A stretch of 64,000 nucleotides of DNA from Aurantiochytrium sp. KH105 (taxonomy: Eukaryota > Sar > Bigyra > Thraustochytrida > Thraustochytriidae). The stretch's first letter is position 1, and each line of letters begins with the position of its first letter. Position numbers and translations under genes: made by a program. Shown in pieces: positions 46,539-55,655 of this stretch. The notes beneath the pieces were generated by a model, which was given only the letters and a program-made list of their open reading frames with translations, searched no databases and was not told the origin of the DNA. The stretch spans positions 1,061,642 through 1,125,641 of the forward strand of contig BGKB01000044.1 of NCBI GenBank assembly GCA_003116975.1, written 5' to 3'.

Positions 46539-47243
46539 TCAGGGTTTGGGCACAATTTGAATGTGTATTCTGGACAACTTGCGCTGTTCAAGATTAGCTT
46601 CAGATGTTGAAAAGGAATCGAGGACATGGATTGTGTCCGTTTTGACTACCGTTTGAAGCTTGAGCGTAGCAGCAGCCTCGACGACCGAGAGCGCCACCTC
46701 GCAGGCAGAAGGAATAGCGGCACCCAAGCCGAAGACGTTGACGGCAAGACCTTGCGGTGCACGTGTCTTGACGAGCTTGAGTACACGCTCTCGGTAAGCA
46801 GATTGTTTTCTTTGGTCTCGAGTGACGTAGACGTCTTGGTCAGGTCTCGCCGGAGGTCGCGACGCTGGCAAAGTCGATACGCGTCGCTGACGTTTTCGGT
46901 TCGTTTTCTTGAGTTCCTCTGGGGCAGCCTGTGAGCTCCGCTTTCCAGGCATTGTGTCCTTTTCGGTGTCAATCTTACTCTTTGCTACAGGTGTTGCTCT
47001 TTCAATGACTGTAGCCGCCAAGGTGGTGGTCGATGTGGTTTTGCCCTTTTCGGATTCTCTCGAGGTTGCCGCCTTCTGCTTCGGCCGTGCATCCTTTTGC
47101 TGGCGTTGATGTTTCGCTTGCACGCGTGAGGCGTCCTTGTGCTTCATCCTTTTCCTCTCGGGCGTCTCTGCGCCGAGCGAGCTGCGCGGGCGCTTGAGAC
47201 CTTTGGCTCCACCGCCGCCAGCCTTGGTTGGTTTCCGCACCAT
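46539..47243 (-). CDS. POP7/Rpp20-like Alba-domain subunit of RNase P/MRP
   Basis: A 234-aa protein with a basic, disordered N-terminal half (AKGLKRPRSSLG, HKDASRVQAKHQRQQKDARP) and a C-terminal Alba-fold domain from about residue 138. The pattern is DVYVTRDQRKQSAYRERVLK, then GLAVNVFGLGAAIPSACEVA and a conserved TLKLQTVVKTDTIHVLD strand pair. The end is RKLSRIHIQIVPKP, matching the closing IHI/IRI strand of POP7. Pop7/Rpp20 pairs with Pop6/Rpp25 to bind the P3 arm of RNase P and MRP RNA in the nucleolus. The start is the ATG at 47243; the frame upstream to 47330 is Arg-rich. The long N-terminal extension is unusual for POP7. A different Alba protein is the alternative. Confidence 0.68.
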   Translation of the reverse strand: MVRKPTKAGGGGAKGLKRPRSSLGAETPERKRMKHKDASRVQAKHQRQQKDARPKQKAATSRESEKGKTTSTTTLAATVIERATPVAKSKIDTEKDTMPGKRSSQAAPEELKKTNRKRQRRVSTLPASRPPARPDQDVYVTRDQRKQSAYRERVLKLVKTRAPQGLAVNVFGLGAAIPSACEVALSVVEAAATLKLQTVVKTDTIHVLDSFSTSEANLEQRKLSRIHIQIVPKP

Positions 47244-47599
47244 GCCAAGCTTCGCACACGCGCGAAGCCAGCGGCTCTCCTTTGGAAAGCGCGCAATTCG
47301 CGAGCGCGAGCGCGCGCGCGCAGAGATCAAGGGAATTCGCTCCGAGCGGCGGCTCGCGTCGTCTCGTTTCGCGTCGCGTCGTCTCGTCTCGTCTCGTCCC
47401 GTCTCGGCGCCACGACAAGACTTTTTTTTTGCCCGCTATTCTGGCGCTGCCTTTTGACTATACTAGTCGATACTAGGCCTAGTCGATACTAGTCGATAAA
47501 GAAGCAAGAGCGAGACGACGGAGAGCAAGCAAAGCTCCAAGGCTAACGCGGCGGCGCGCTTTGCAGGGCTCTGCGCGCGCGGGGGCGGGGCTTGGCGTC

Positions 47600-47632
<33 letters not shown>

Positions 47633-47635
47633 AAG
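47244..47635. promoter_or_regulatory. Bidirectional promoter with a triplicated CTAGTCGATA word
   Basis: 392 bp separate the POP7-like gene from the divergent 122-aa protein gene. At 47461-47498 the word CTAGTCGATA occurs three times, partly as a near-palindrome around an AGGCCT centre. Elsewhere are a (CGTCT)n run (about 47369-47403) and a GGC-trinucleotide run just before the plus-strand ATG. The triplicated word is a candidate transcription-factor site. Confidence 0.45.
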
Positions 47636-48004
47636 ATGGACGAGCGAACGTTTCTGCAGCTGCTGAGCAAGTTCGAAAAGGTCCGGGATCGGGACTTTCG
47701 CGGCAAAAGCTGCAAGGAGTACTCCTTGGCCGAGGCCCGCGCGTACCGTGCCAAAGTGAAGGCAGAGCAGGACGCGGCGGCAGCCAAACCGCAGAACCGC
47801 GGCGCAGGAAAGGCTGCACAAGCGCTTGCCGACGGCGATGGATTTTTTGAAGCTGTTCAGGCGGAAATGCGCGCCGCCGGCGTCAAGAACGTGCCCGAGG
47901 TCGTGGACGAAATGCGCGAAGGCTACTTGGACTGGCTCTGCCAATACAATCTCGAGGACCTTGAGAATCTGCTTGCAGTCGGTAAGGCGGAGGATGTACA
48001 TTGA
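47636..48004 (+). CDS. Hypothetical 122-aa acidic helical protein
   Basis: Not recognised. From the ATG at 47636 it reads MDERTFLQLLSKFEKVRDRD, then CKEYSLAEARAYRAKVKAEQ and an Ala-rich linker. A C-terminal acidic helical part follows: FFEAVQAEMRAAGVKNVPEV, VVDEMREGYLDWLCQYNLED and LENLLAVGKAEDVH. It has no membrane segment or signal peptide. The conserved-looking aromatic and acidic residues in the second half suggest a small folded helical domain. The frame upstream of 47636 is a poly-Gly (GGC)n run, so the later ATG is preferred. Its divergent partner is the POP7-like gene. Confidence 0.65.
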   Translation: MDERTFLQLLSKFEKVRDRDFRGKSCKEYSLAEARAYRAKVKAEQDAAAAKPQNRGAGKAAQALADGDGFFEAVQAEMRAAGVKNVPEVVDEMREGYLDWLCQYNLEDLENLLAVGKAEDVH

Positions 48005-48485
48005 GATTTGATGTGAAGACGCGAGTGTGCGTGTGAACACTACGGCGGCTCTTGATCTTCCGAGCTTCAGGATCTTCTTTTTAGCGCCACGTGTTGCAAG
48101 CACGCAAGTATGATTCTAAAATGATAAGCTATTTGACGTAGAATGCTTTTACGTTTCGGTAAAAATATGGCTTTCTTTCGAGTTTTCGTCGCATGGAAAG
48201 AGAAGGAAAAAATGAAGAAACAAGAGGGCCCATCCGTGCCGCTGCCGCTGCCGCAGCCCGCTGCCGCTTCGCGGAAAGAGCAGCACCTGCCACTCTCTGT
48301 CTTGAGGATTCTAGGACTTGAAGAGATGTTGGAATCTTTCAAAAGTCAAAGCTGAGGGGTTTTGTTTCCACAAGGAGGAGGTTTGTCCGAACCAGCTGCA
48401 GCAAACAAAGAAAGAGAAAGGATAAGATAAAATAAATGTTGGCAGCGCATTTTTTTCTCAATCGGTCAACAAATTCTTATTTATC
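48005..48485. other. Convergent 3' intergenic region
   Basis: About 480 bp between convergent genes. A plus-strand frame at 48143-48355 (70 codons) is open but unsupported. A GATAAGATAAAATAAATG stretch near 48421 lies just 3' of the PDI stop and may include polyadenylation signals for both directions. Confidence 0.4.
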
Positions 48486-49901
48486 TTACTTGCGGTTGGC
48501 CTCAACAAAAGACTTCATGCCCTCGAGGTCGCGCGAGCCGTCAAAGTCGACAATGGCGCTCTCGTCGGAACCGCCCTTGGGAATGAACTTGATGGTGGGG
48601 AAGCCCTGGACGCTGACAGACTCAACCTCGTTGGCAGTGGCGTCAAACTTGGCAATGACAACATCCTCGTCGTCCTTGTAGTGCTCACCGAGCTTATCAA
48701 AGTCCGGGGCCATCTTCTTGCAGTGACCGCACCAGGGGGCGTAGTACTTGATGAAGACGTTCTTGTTGGAGTCAAAGGCAACCTCGTCGTGGGTCTTACC
48801 CTTGAGGATCCAGACGGGGTTGGAGCGGTCCTCGTCGGCGGGGTCCTCGGACTTGAGATCCGGGCTGAGCTTGCCAGCGACGTGCTCATCGACAAAGGAC
48901 TCGAGCGCGCTCTCGGAGAAGTCACCCTCGAGCTTGTACTTCTTCATGCTCTCGCCCATGACGACGATGCGAGCAGTGGGGATGTCGCCCGACTGGACGC
49001 CAAAGAACTCCATGATACGGTCGTCCTCCTTGGACACGGTGACAAAGAGGTAGTCGCCCTTGTGCTTGGCGGCAACGGTGCGAGCGGTGTCAATCTCGGC
49101 GGCGTTGGCCTCCTCAGACTCGATGAAGATGAGGCAGTGCTGCTTGATGCTGCCACCAAAGATCTTTTGCGCGTTCTTCTGCGAGAAGGGCACAACGAGG
49201 GGAAGAAGGTTGCCAGAGACGCACTTCTTGACGCTGTCCTTGGTGATCTCACCCTCGCACTCAACGGCGGCGGGCTCCTTGTCGTTGCCAAAGCTGCGGA
49301 AGACGACAACCTTGTCGCCGGAGAGGCCGGCGGCGGTCTTGACAGCGTCCTCGGTGGTGATGCCGTAGAGGGCGTCCTCGTCGGTCTCGGCGGCGGCAAG
49401 GAAGGCCTTGGCGGCGTCCGAGTCCTCAGCACCAAAGGCACCGAGGACGACAACCTCGGCCTTCTCCTTGAAGGCGGTGAGAGCGGCCTCGTCAGCGATG
49501 GTCTCGGCGGGAGGGCCAGTCTTCTTGGACACCCATGCGACGATGTCGTCCTTGGTGCGGCCGCCAGTGTACTCGGAGTCCTCGCCGTTGACGAGCCACT
49601 TGAGGGTGGGGAAGCCCTGGATGCCGTACTTGCTGGCGAGGTTCTTGTTCTCGGTGGCGTCGATGGCGACGATGGAGAGGCCGCCCTCGACCTCGACGGA
49701 CTTGAAGTGCTCGGCCGCCTTTTCGTATTCGGGCTTGAGCGACTTGCAGTGGCCGCACCACGGGGCGTAGAACTCGGCGAGCACGTACTTGTTCGAGGCC
49801 ACGTGGGCGTCAAAGTCGTCGTCGGTCAGGTGGACAACGGCCTCGCCCATGACCATCGAGGCCAGAGACGCCACCACGAGAGCGACGTACGAGAGCTGCA
49901 T
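48486..49901 (-). CDS. Protein disulfide isomerase, a-b-b'-a' type, without a C-terminal KDEL
   Basis: A 471-aa ER oxidoreductase that forms and rearranges disulfides. It has a signal peptide (residues 1-19, MQLSYVALVVASLASMVMG). The first thioredoxin domain has FYAPWCGHCKS (CGHC at 49-52), two redox-inactive b domains follow, and the second active domain has YYAPWCGHCKK (CGHC at 391-394). Spacing matches classical PDI. The protein ends VEANRK directly at the stop, with no HDEL/KDEL and no acidic tail, so retention must use another signal or the tail has been lost. Codon use is very biased (AAG, GTC, CTC), consistent with high expression. The start is the ATG at 49901. Confidence 0.96.
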   Translation of the reverse strand: MQLSYVALVVASLASMVMGEAVVHLTDDDFDAHVASNKYVLAEFYAPWCGHCKSLKPEYEKAAEHFKSVEVEGGLSIVAIDATENKNLASKYGIQGFPTLKWLVNGEDSEYTGGRTKDDIVAWVSKKTGPPAETIADEAALTAFKEKAEVVVLGAFGAEDSDAAKAFLAAAETDEDALYGITTEDAVKTAAGLSGDKVVVFRSFGNDKEPAAVECEGEITKDSVKKCVSGNLLPLVVPFSQKNAQKIFGGSIKQHCLIFIESEEANAAEIDTARTVAAKHKGDYLFVTVSKEDDRIMEFFGVQSGDIPTARIVVMGESMKKYKLEGDFSESALESFVDEHVAGKLSPDLKSEDPADEDRSNPVWILKGKTHDEVAFDSNKNVFIKYYAPWCGHCKKMAPDFDKLGEHYKDDEDVVIAKFDATANEVESVSVQGFPTIKFIPKGGSDESAIVDFDGSRDLEGMKSFVEANRK

Positions 49902-51466
49902 CGTGCTGCTGCTGCTGCTGCTGCTGCTAAACTGTGTTTCCTTGTACTGGTTTCTCCGTTCCAGGTTTCGGGTCTGCTGCCCGTCTGCCCGGGTTTAGCG
50001 CCACCAGCCAGACCGTTGTCAGTCAGTCTGTCTCCGAAGCAGAAGAGTCAATCTTGCCAGTCTGGAGCCTTTTATTCACAGTATAAAAAATAAACGTAAA
50101 AAAGAACTTGAAAGGAAAGGAAGAGAAGATCGGGCGATCGGGCGATCGACCACTGCGATCGACCCTCGATCCATCGTTTGTCCTCGCTCCCCCGCCTCGT
50201 CGTCTCCGCGGCGACCCGCGCTGCGGTGGCCCCGCACGCGCGGACGCTGCAGCTGCAGCTCTCGCCGCCCTCCTCCGCGCGGCAGGCGGGGTCTCGCTCG
50301 GCCCCCGGCCTGGGGCCGTACTCCCCTCGCGAGCCGGTGCGGCTGGCCCCTCCCTCTCTCCCTGCCTCCTCCTCTCCCTGCCGCCCTCCCTCCGAGTCCC
50401 TCTTTCGCTCGCTCCCGCTCTGCCGTGCCAAGCGTGCCATGCGGAGGGGAGGGAGAGCGGGCTCGCGCAGCAGCGGCCACTCGCCCTCCGCGGCCACGCT
50501 CTCCGCAGCCGCCCGCGCTCCCCGTCGCCGCGCCGAGCCGAGCGTCGGAGGCCGCGGGCTCGGAGGCGATTCGCCGCCTCGGCACGTATACGTTGTTGTC
50601 GGCAGCACAGCGGGTTTCGTGGCCGTGGCCATCATGATGGTCATGATGGCGGTCTTCATGGCCACAGCCAGCACTGCAGCGCAGGCAAGGACCAACTTGA
50701 AGGACGGCCATCGTGAGTGAGACCATCATGAAGACCGGCTGCGGACGCTCAGCTGCAGCAGCCAGCTGCAGCAGCGGCAGCAGCTGCAGCAGCGGCGGCA
50801 GCGGCAGCGACTGCGAGGAAGGGTGCCAGGCGCGTCGAATGGATAACGTGGAGGAAGGCGGGGGGGTCGAGGAAAATATCTTCTGCGGCGGCGACGGTTG
50901 GACTGATAGGACTTGCTACTAGCAACGTTAGGACTCGCACCGCAGACGGCCCGCCGCCCGCCCGAGGCAGACGTGATGGACGGACAGCAGTGGCAGAACA
51001 ACACCCAGACGCCAGCCAAGACAGCGACGGCGACACGACAGGAGAAGCAGCAGCGACCATGCGACTGCGAGCGCTCCTCGCACGTGCGCGCACACTCCCC
51101 GTGACCAGGATGATGATGATCATCATCATCATCATCATCATCAACCCGCTCGCCGTGCGGCCGCCGCAGGCCAGTGACATGGGTAACTTTGGGCGGGTGG
51201 TGCCGACCGCCACGGGACTCGCCTCCAGTCTGGCAACAGTGGCACTCGGGTTGCGCGGTCCCCCTTGGATCGGCAGGAACTTTTGGAGCGATGAGAAGTC
51301 ATAGCAAGATGAGAATCTCCAGAGCGACGAGAACCTCCGAAAAACAGGCAGTCAGTCAGCTCCCGCGCCAGTGCCGAGACGCTGTCGTTCGCAGCGGTCG
51401 ATCGCGCGCGCGCGAGAATAGAAGTCAAGAAGCCGAACGAAGAGAAGACGTCGCGCGAGCGGAACG
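49902..51466. promoter_or_regulatory. Divergent GC-rich intergenic region between PDI and NDOR1 genes
   Basis: About 1.56 kb. It holds a (CTG)n/(CAG)n run at about 49904-49927 in the PDI leader, GCAGC repeats at 50750-50815 and a perfect GAT/ATC hairpin at about 51109-51143. Long open frames on both strands are Arg/Ala/Ser-rich and antisense to each other; none looks like a gene. Confidence 0.45.
51109..51143. repeat. (GAT)n-(ATC)n perfect inverted trinucleotide repeat
   Basis: GATGATGATGAT is followed at once by CATCATCATC repeats, so the tract can fold into a perfect hairpin of at least 12 bp. It lies about 320 bp upstream of the diflavin reductase start. Confidence 0.85.
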
Positions 51467-53293
51467 ATGATCGTGCTGTACGGAAGCCAGACAGGTTCCG
51501 CGGAAGAGGTCGCGGAGCGCATCGCACGCGAGGCGTCGAGACGCAATTTCGGCCCCGAGGTGCCGTGCAAGGCGCTCGACGCCTACAAGCGCGAAGACCT
51601 GGTCGCGGAGAAGCTCGTCATCTTTGTGGTGGCCACTACGGGCGATGGAGATCCCCCAGACAATATGCGGCAGTTTTGGCGATTCTTACTGCGCAAAGGC
51701 CTGCCGTCCGACGTGCTCGCGCAGCTGCAATTCGTCGTCTTTGGTTGCGGCGACTCGAGCTACGCAAAGTACAATGTGATGGCGCGCATGCTGCGCAATC
51801 GACTTTTGCAGCTTGGAGCAAAAGAGATTGCAGATCGCGGATTCGCCGACGACCAAAGTCAGCACGGGCTGGAAGGGGATCTCGACGCCTGGTTGCCTCT
51901 CATGTGGACCCAAGTCCTCCAGCACTACCCCTTGCCCCCAGACTTTGTGATTGACGATGCCCCGCGTCTTTTTGCCCCACGCAACGAGAAGATTCGCACG
52001 GTGGATGCCAGGACAACCTCCGAGAACGGCCGCCCCGACGAAAATGGGGACGATGCAAACGTTGATGAAACATGGAGCGCATGGGCCACATCGGCCGCGT
52101 CCCGCGCACCCTTTGGTACATACAGTGCCAAGCCGTTCGAGGCGTCTCTTGCGTGCAATGATCGCATCACGGCTGCAGACTGGGAGCAGGACGTGCGTCA
52201 CATTGAACTCGCCTTTGAGGAGGAGCTTCCGTACGAAGCAGGCGACATTGCCGTCGTGTATCCTGAGAACGAAGTCGACGAGGCCCGTCTCGCGCGTCTT
52301 CTGCAAAAAATGGATCTTCCTCGCTTGGACACGATACTTGAGCTCGATGTGGCTCATATACCGCGCCAGGTGAGCATGCGCCACCTCTTGCGTCGATACC
52401 TAGACATTCTCGGCACGCCACGCCGACGATTTTTCGAGGCACTCATGTTCTTTGCTGGGGATGAGGAGGAAAAGGAAAAATGCGAGGAGCTCAGCTCACG
52501 CGAAGGCAACGATCTTTTCCACGCGTATTGCAAGAAGGAACGTAAATCCTATCTCGAGGTGTTGGAGGAGTTCGCCTCGGTCAAGGTCCCTTTGGAGTAC
52601 CTTGTCGATATGATTCCTCTTTTGCAGCCGCGCGAGTATAGTATAAGCTCTGCGCCGCGCGCACACGGACGTAAGCGATTGCAACTAACAGTTGCTATGT
52701 TGGCTTTTGTTACGCCGTGGGGACGCAACGTGCAGGGCGTAGCTTCCCGCTGGTGGGCGGGCATGGCGCCGCAGCACCGTCTTCTTTGCCAAATTAAAAA
52801 GGGCACACTCCGTCTGCCTGAGGCTCCAGAGACCCCACTTGTTCTTGTAGGTCCCGGAACTGGCGTGGCCCCAATGCGCGCGCTTATTCACGAGCGCCAG
52901 CAAGAGAACGTTCACTTGTATTTTGGTTGCCGCTCCAAGACCAAGGATGACTACTATCGAGACGAGTGGAACGCTATGTTGGAGGCCAAAAAGCTAGGAT
53001 CTGTTCGCACCGCATACTCGCGCGATGACCCTCGTAGAAAGGTGTACGTGCAAAGACTGGTGCGTGATGATGGAGCCAAGATCGCCGATCTGCTGTTGCA
53101 GCAGGAGGGCGTGTTGTACATTTCGGGCTCGGCGAAACAGATGCCAACGGATGTCAAGGAAGCCGTGCAAGACGCCATCGCTGCAAGTTTAGGTCAAGAG
53201 GGTCTCGACACAGACGCGGCCAAGGTCCAAGCCGCGCGCGTTGTGCAGGTGCTCCAGCGGAAGAATCGATTCAAGATTGAAGCATGGAGCTAA
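51467..53293 (+). CDS. NDOR1: NADPH-dependent diflavin oxidoreductase (NDOR1/Tah18)
   Basis: A 608-aa cytosolic diflavin reductase that passes electrons from NADPH through FAD and FMN to CIAPIN1/Dre2 in cytosolic iron-sulfur cluster assembly. The N-terminal flavodoxin domain shows YGSQTGSAEEVAERI (FMN phosphate loop, residues 5-19), TTGDGDPPDN (57-66) and FGCGDSSYAKYN (92-103). The FAD domain has REYSISS (389-395), the RxYSxSS motif. The NADPH part has GPGTGVAPMRAL from residue 462, YFGCRSKTKDDYY and a C-terminal LQRKNRFKIEAWS with the usual aromatic near the end. There is no N-terminal membrane anchor, which separates it from cytochrome P450 reductase. Length is typical. The start is the ATG at 51467. 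Confidence 0.95.
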   Translation: MIVLYGSQTGSAEEVAERIAREASRRNFGPEVPCKALDAYKREDLVAEKLVIFVVATTGDGDPPDNMRQFWRFLLRKGLPSDVLAQLQFVVFGCGDSSYAKYNVMARMLRNRLLQLGAKEIADRGFADDQSQHGLEGDLDAWLPLMWTQVLQHYPLPPDFVIDDAPRLFAPRNEKIRTVDARTTSENGRPDENGDDANVDETWSAWATSAASRAPFGTYSAKPFEASLACNDRITAADWEQDVRHIELAFEEELPYEAGDIAVVYPENEVDEARLARLLQKMDLPRLDTILELDVAHIPRQVSMRHLLRRYLDILGTPRRRFFEALMFFAGDEEEKEKCEELSSREGNDLFHAYCKKERKSYLEVLEEFASVKVPLEYLVDMIPLLQPREYSISSAPRAHGRKRLQLTVAMLAFVTPWGRNVQGVASRWWAGMAPQHRLLCQIKKGTLRLPEAPETPLVLVGPGTGVAPMRALIHERQQENVHLYFGCRSKTKDDYYRDEWNAMLEAKKLGSVRTAYSRDDPRRKVYVQRLVRDDGAKIADLLLQQEGVLYISGSAKQMPTDVKEAVQDAIAASLGQEGLDTDAAKVQAARVVQVLQRKNRFKIEAWS

Positions 53294-53682
53294 GTAGTCA
53301 AGCTAGTTTTGATCTGTGAACAAAAGAATAGTATCGACCTCGAACTTCGGGATAAGTCACTCTCGACAACAACGCCATCGAGATTTGAGGACTCTCGCTC
53401 TCTCTCTCTCTCTCGCTCCTTTTCTCTCCCAAAATGGCAACTTATACTTCCCCGCTCCTGTGTTCCTCTCAGATCGATCTGAAAAACGCACACCCGCAAA
53501 CTTTGCAACAAATACGAAACCAATCCAAGAGGAGTTGAGGGAGCCGCAGCAGACGAGGTCTTACACCACTGCCACCCGCTTGCTCGCGCGCTCGCTAGCA
53601 CGCACGCGCGCTCACGCGCTCACGCGCTCACGCGCTTGGGTTGGTCGCTCGACCGTGGCCTTGACTCGCTCCTTCTTTGACC
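53294..53682. promoter_or_regulatory. Upstream region of the amidase gene
   Basis: 389 bp between same-strand genes. Contains (CT)n at about 53397-53416 and CACGCGCT repeats at 53607-53632 directly before the amidase start. Confidence 0.4.
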
Positions 53683-55458
53683 ATGGTCAAGCTGTCGCGG
53701 GAGCAGCGGACTGGACGAGATGCGAAACTTCAAGCTCGAGAGGACCAACGCAGCGAGCTCGATGCCTACGTCAAGGCACGTCCCGAGCTTGTCATGACGA
53801 TTGACGAACAACGCGAGCTCTTGCACCTTCGCGCCGTGCAAGTTGTGGATCGCATCAAGAGCAACAAGCTGAGCGCCGAAAAGGTCATGGTATGCATGTG
53901 TCTTCTCGCACGACGCGCGGGCCAGGAGCTAGCCGCCACGACGGAGGAGCTCTTCATGCAGGCCATAGCGTCCGCGCGTGCCGCAGACGAGAAACTCGCA
54001 CGAGAAGGCGAAGCTGCGTGTGGGCCGCTGCACGGACTGCCGATCTCCATTAAAGATCACATTGATGTCGAGGGCGCCGACTCGACGGCTGGAATCTTTT
54101 CCCGCATCCAAGCCCCGCGCGAGCGCAACGCCCCTCTGGTGCAGGCCTTGGTGGATGCCGGCGCCATCATCTTTGTCAAGAGCAATGTTCCGCTCAGTCT
54201 CATGCTTCCAGAGAGCATGAACGATTTGTGGGGCCGCGCCCTCAATCCGTGGAACCGAGAGCGCACTCCCGGGGGCTCTTCGGGCGGCGAAGGTGCTCTT
54301 ATCGCGTGTGGCGCAAGTTTCGTCGGTTTGGGAACAGACATTGGTGGCTCCGTGCGTATCCCCTCGCATTTTTGTGGACTTGCTGGTTTTAAGCCGACCC
54401 CGAAACGCCTATCCCAGGCGGGCTTTAGCGCCCCGCAACGAGATCGGCGCAACGGCCAGCAGCTAATCTTGTCCTCGCCAGGCCCCATGGCACGCAACGT
54501 GGAAGACCTTGAGGCGGTCATGCGCGTCCTCTGCGCACAACAGTCCCCCATGTATGACCTTGATCCGATGCTTCCCCCCGTACCCTTTCGCGCGCTCCGC
54601 GCGCCTCGGAGCCTGCCTCGACTTCGCATCGGCGTCATTGCGTCTGATGAGTGGTTTAACGTGTCTGCTGGCTGCGCCCGAGCCCTCGAGGAGACTCGGG
54701 CCGTGCTTCAAGATCTTGGACATGAACTTGTACCCTTTGTCGTCCCAGGCAAGTGGAAATTCGTCGAGCTCTACATGGGGTCCATGGCTGCAGAGGGCGG
54801 CCTGCGCAATATGAAGAGCGGCCTGGATGGAACACCCTTTCTTGATGAGTACAAGGAACTCGAAATGATTGCAAATGCTCCGACGTGGCTTCGTAAAGCT
54901 GTGGCGCCGGTCTTGCGGCGCGCCGGAGAACCTCGTAAGGCTTTTGGTTTTGAGATTAGTCGTCGGCGTACCGTCATGGAGTATTGGGAGCTCACGAAGG
55001 AAGTGGAGAAGTACCGTGCAGACTTTTGCGCACTCATGAAGGACCAAGGCGTCGACGCGCTCATATGTCCTGGCGGGGCTCTCCCTGCGCTTCCGCATGG
55101 CGTCTCGAAAAAGCTTGCCGTGACCGCCTCGCTGACGTATCTTTTCAACCTGCTTCATCTCCCAGCAGGAACTGTTCCCGTGACCACAGTTCGCGACGAC
55201 GAAGAAAAGTTTGCGCACGTTGACATTCAAGATGAGTGGCAACAGATTGCTACCGCCACGCTCAAGGGCAGCGCTGGACTCCCGGCGGGCGTCCAGGTGG
55301 TCACGCTGCCCTTTCAGGATGAACTTTGTCTCGAGATCATGCGCGAGATCAACGAAAACCTGCAGATTGACCAGCCTTATCCCTTTATCATCGACGGTGA
55401 CGGCCGCGGTGCTGGTGGTACTCTCGGAGGGTCTCGCGAAGTCAATGACGAAAAGTAG
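53683..55458 (+). CDS. Amidase-signature hydrolase, FAAH-type
   Basis: A 591-aa amidase-signature enzyme that most resembles fatty-acid amide hydrolases. The catalytic triad is visible with FAAH spacing: Lys124 in GLPISIKDHID, Ser199 in TPGGSSGGEGA and Ser223 in GLGTDIGGSVRIPSHFCGLA. The 75- and 24-residue gaps equal those of mammalian FAAH. The N-terminal helical stretch (REQRTGRDAKLQAREDQRSE) precedes the amidase fold. It is not a transmembrane span, so membrane binding, if any, would be peripheral. The C-terminal part includes MLPPVPFRALRAPRSLPRLR and a closing VQVVTLPFQDELCLEIMREI, common in the family. The first true ATG is at 53683. The substrate (N-acylethanolamines or other fatty amides) is inferred from the subgroup only. 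Confidence 0.88.
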   Translation: MVKLSREQRTGRDAKLQAREDQRSELDAYVKARPELVMTIDEQRELLHLRAVQVVDRIKSNKLSAEKVMVCMCLLARRAGQELAATTEELFMQAIASARAADEKLAREGEAACGPLHGLPISIKDHIDVEGADSTAGIFSRIQAPRERNAPLVQALVDAGAIIFVKSNVPLSLMLPESMNDLWGRALNPWNRERTPGGSSGGEGALIACGASFVGLGTDIGGSVRIPSHFCGLAGFKPTPKRLSQAGFSAPQRDRRNGQQLILSSPGPMARNVEDLEAVMRVLCAQQSPMYDLDPMLPPVPFRALRAPRSLPRLRIGVIASDEWFNVSAGCARALEETRAVLQDLGHELVPFVVPGKWKFVELYMGSMAAEGGLRNMKSGLDGTPFLDEYKELEMIANAPTWLRKAVAPVLRRAGEPRKAFGFEISRRRTVMEYWELTKEVEKYRADFCALMKDQGVDALICPGGALPALPHGVSKKLAVTASLTYLFNLLHLPAGTVPVTTVRDDEEKFAHVDIQDEWQQIATATLKGSAGLPAGVQVVTLPFQDELCLEIMREINENLQIDQPYPFIIDGDGRGAGGTLGGSREVNDEK

Positions 55459-55655
55459 ATTTCTAAAGCTCCGATGTTGCACATCGGCACGAGGAGAACC
55501 CTTTTTTGTTTATTTCCTTATGAACTTATTATTATCATAGTGTTCGTTGCGCTGATAACGAGGAAACTAAAAAGCAAGCAAGGCCTCGCGTAATCAAGTC
55601 CCTCTCTTTTCTCTTTGTAAACACCAATCCTACCGTTGCCCTCTACTTGCTTATT

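Noticed and set aside
48143-48355. 70-codon plus-strand open frame between convergent genes
   Set aside because: Too short, no domain, lies in a 3' intergenic region; could only be a terminal exon if RNA data showed splicing.
48681-50093. 470-codon plus-strand frame opposite PDI
   Set aside because: Exact antisense shadow of the strongly codon-biased PDI gene.
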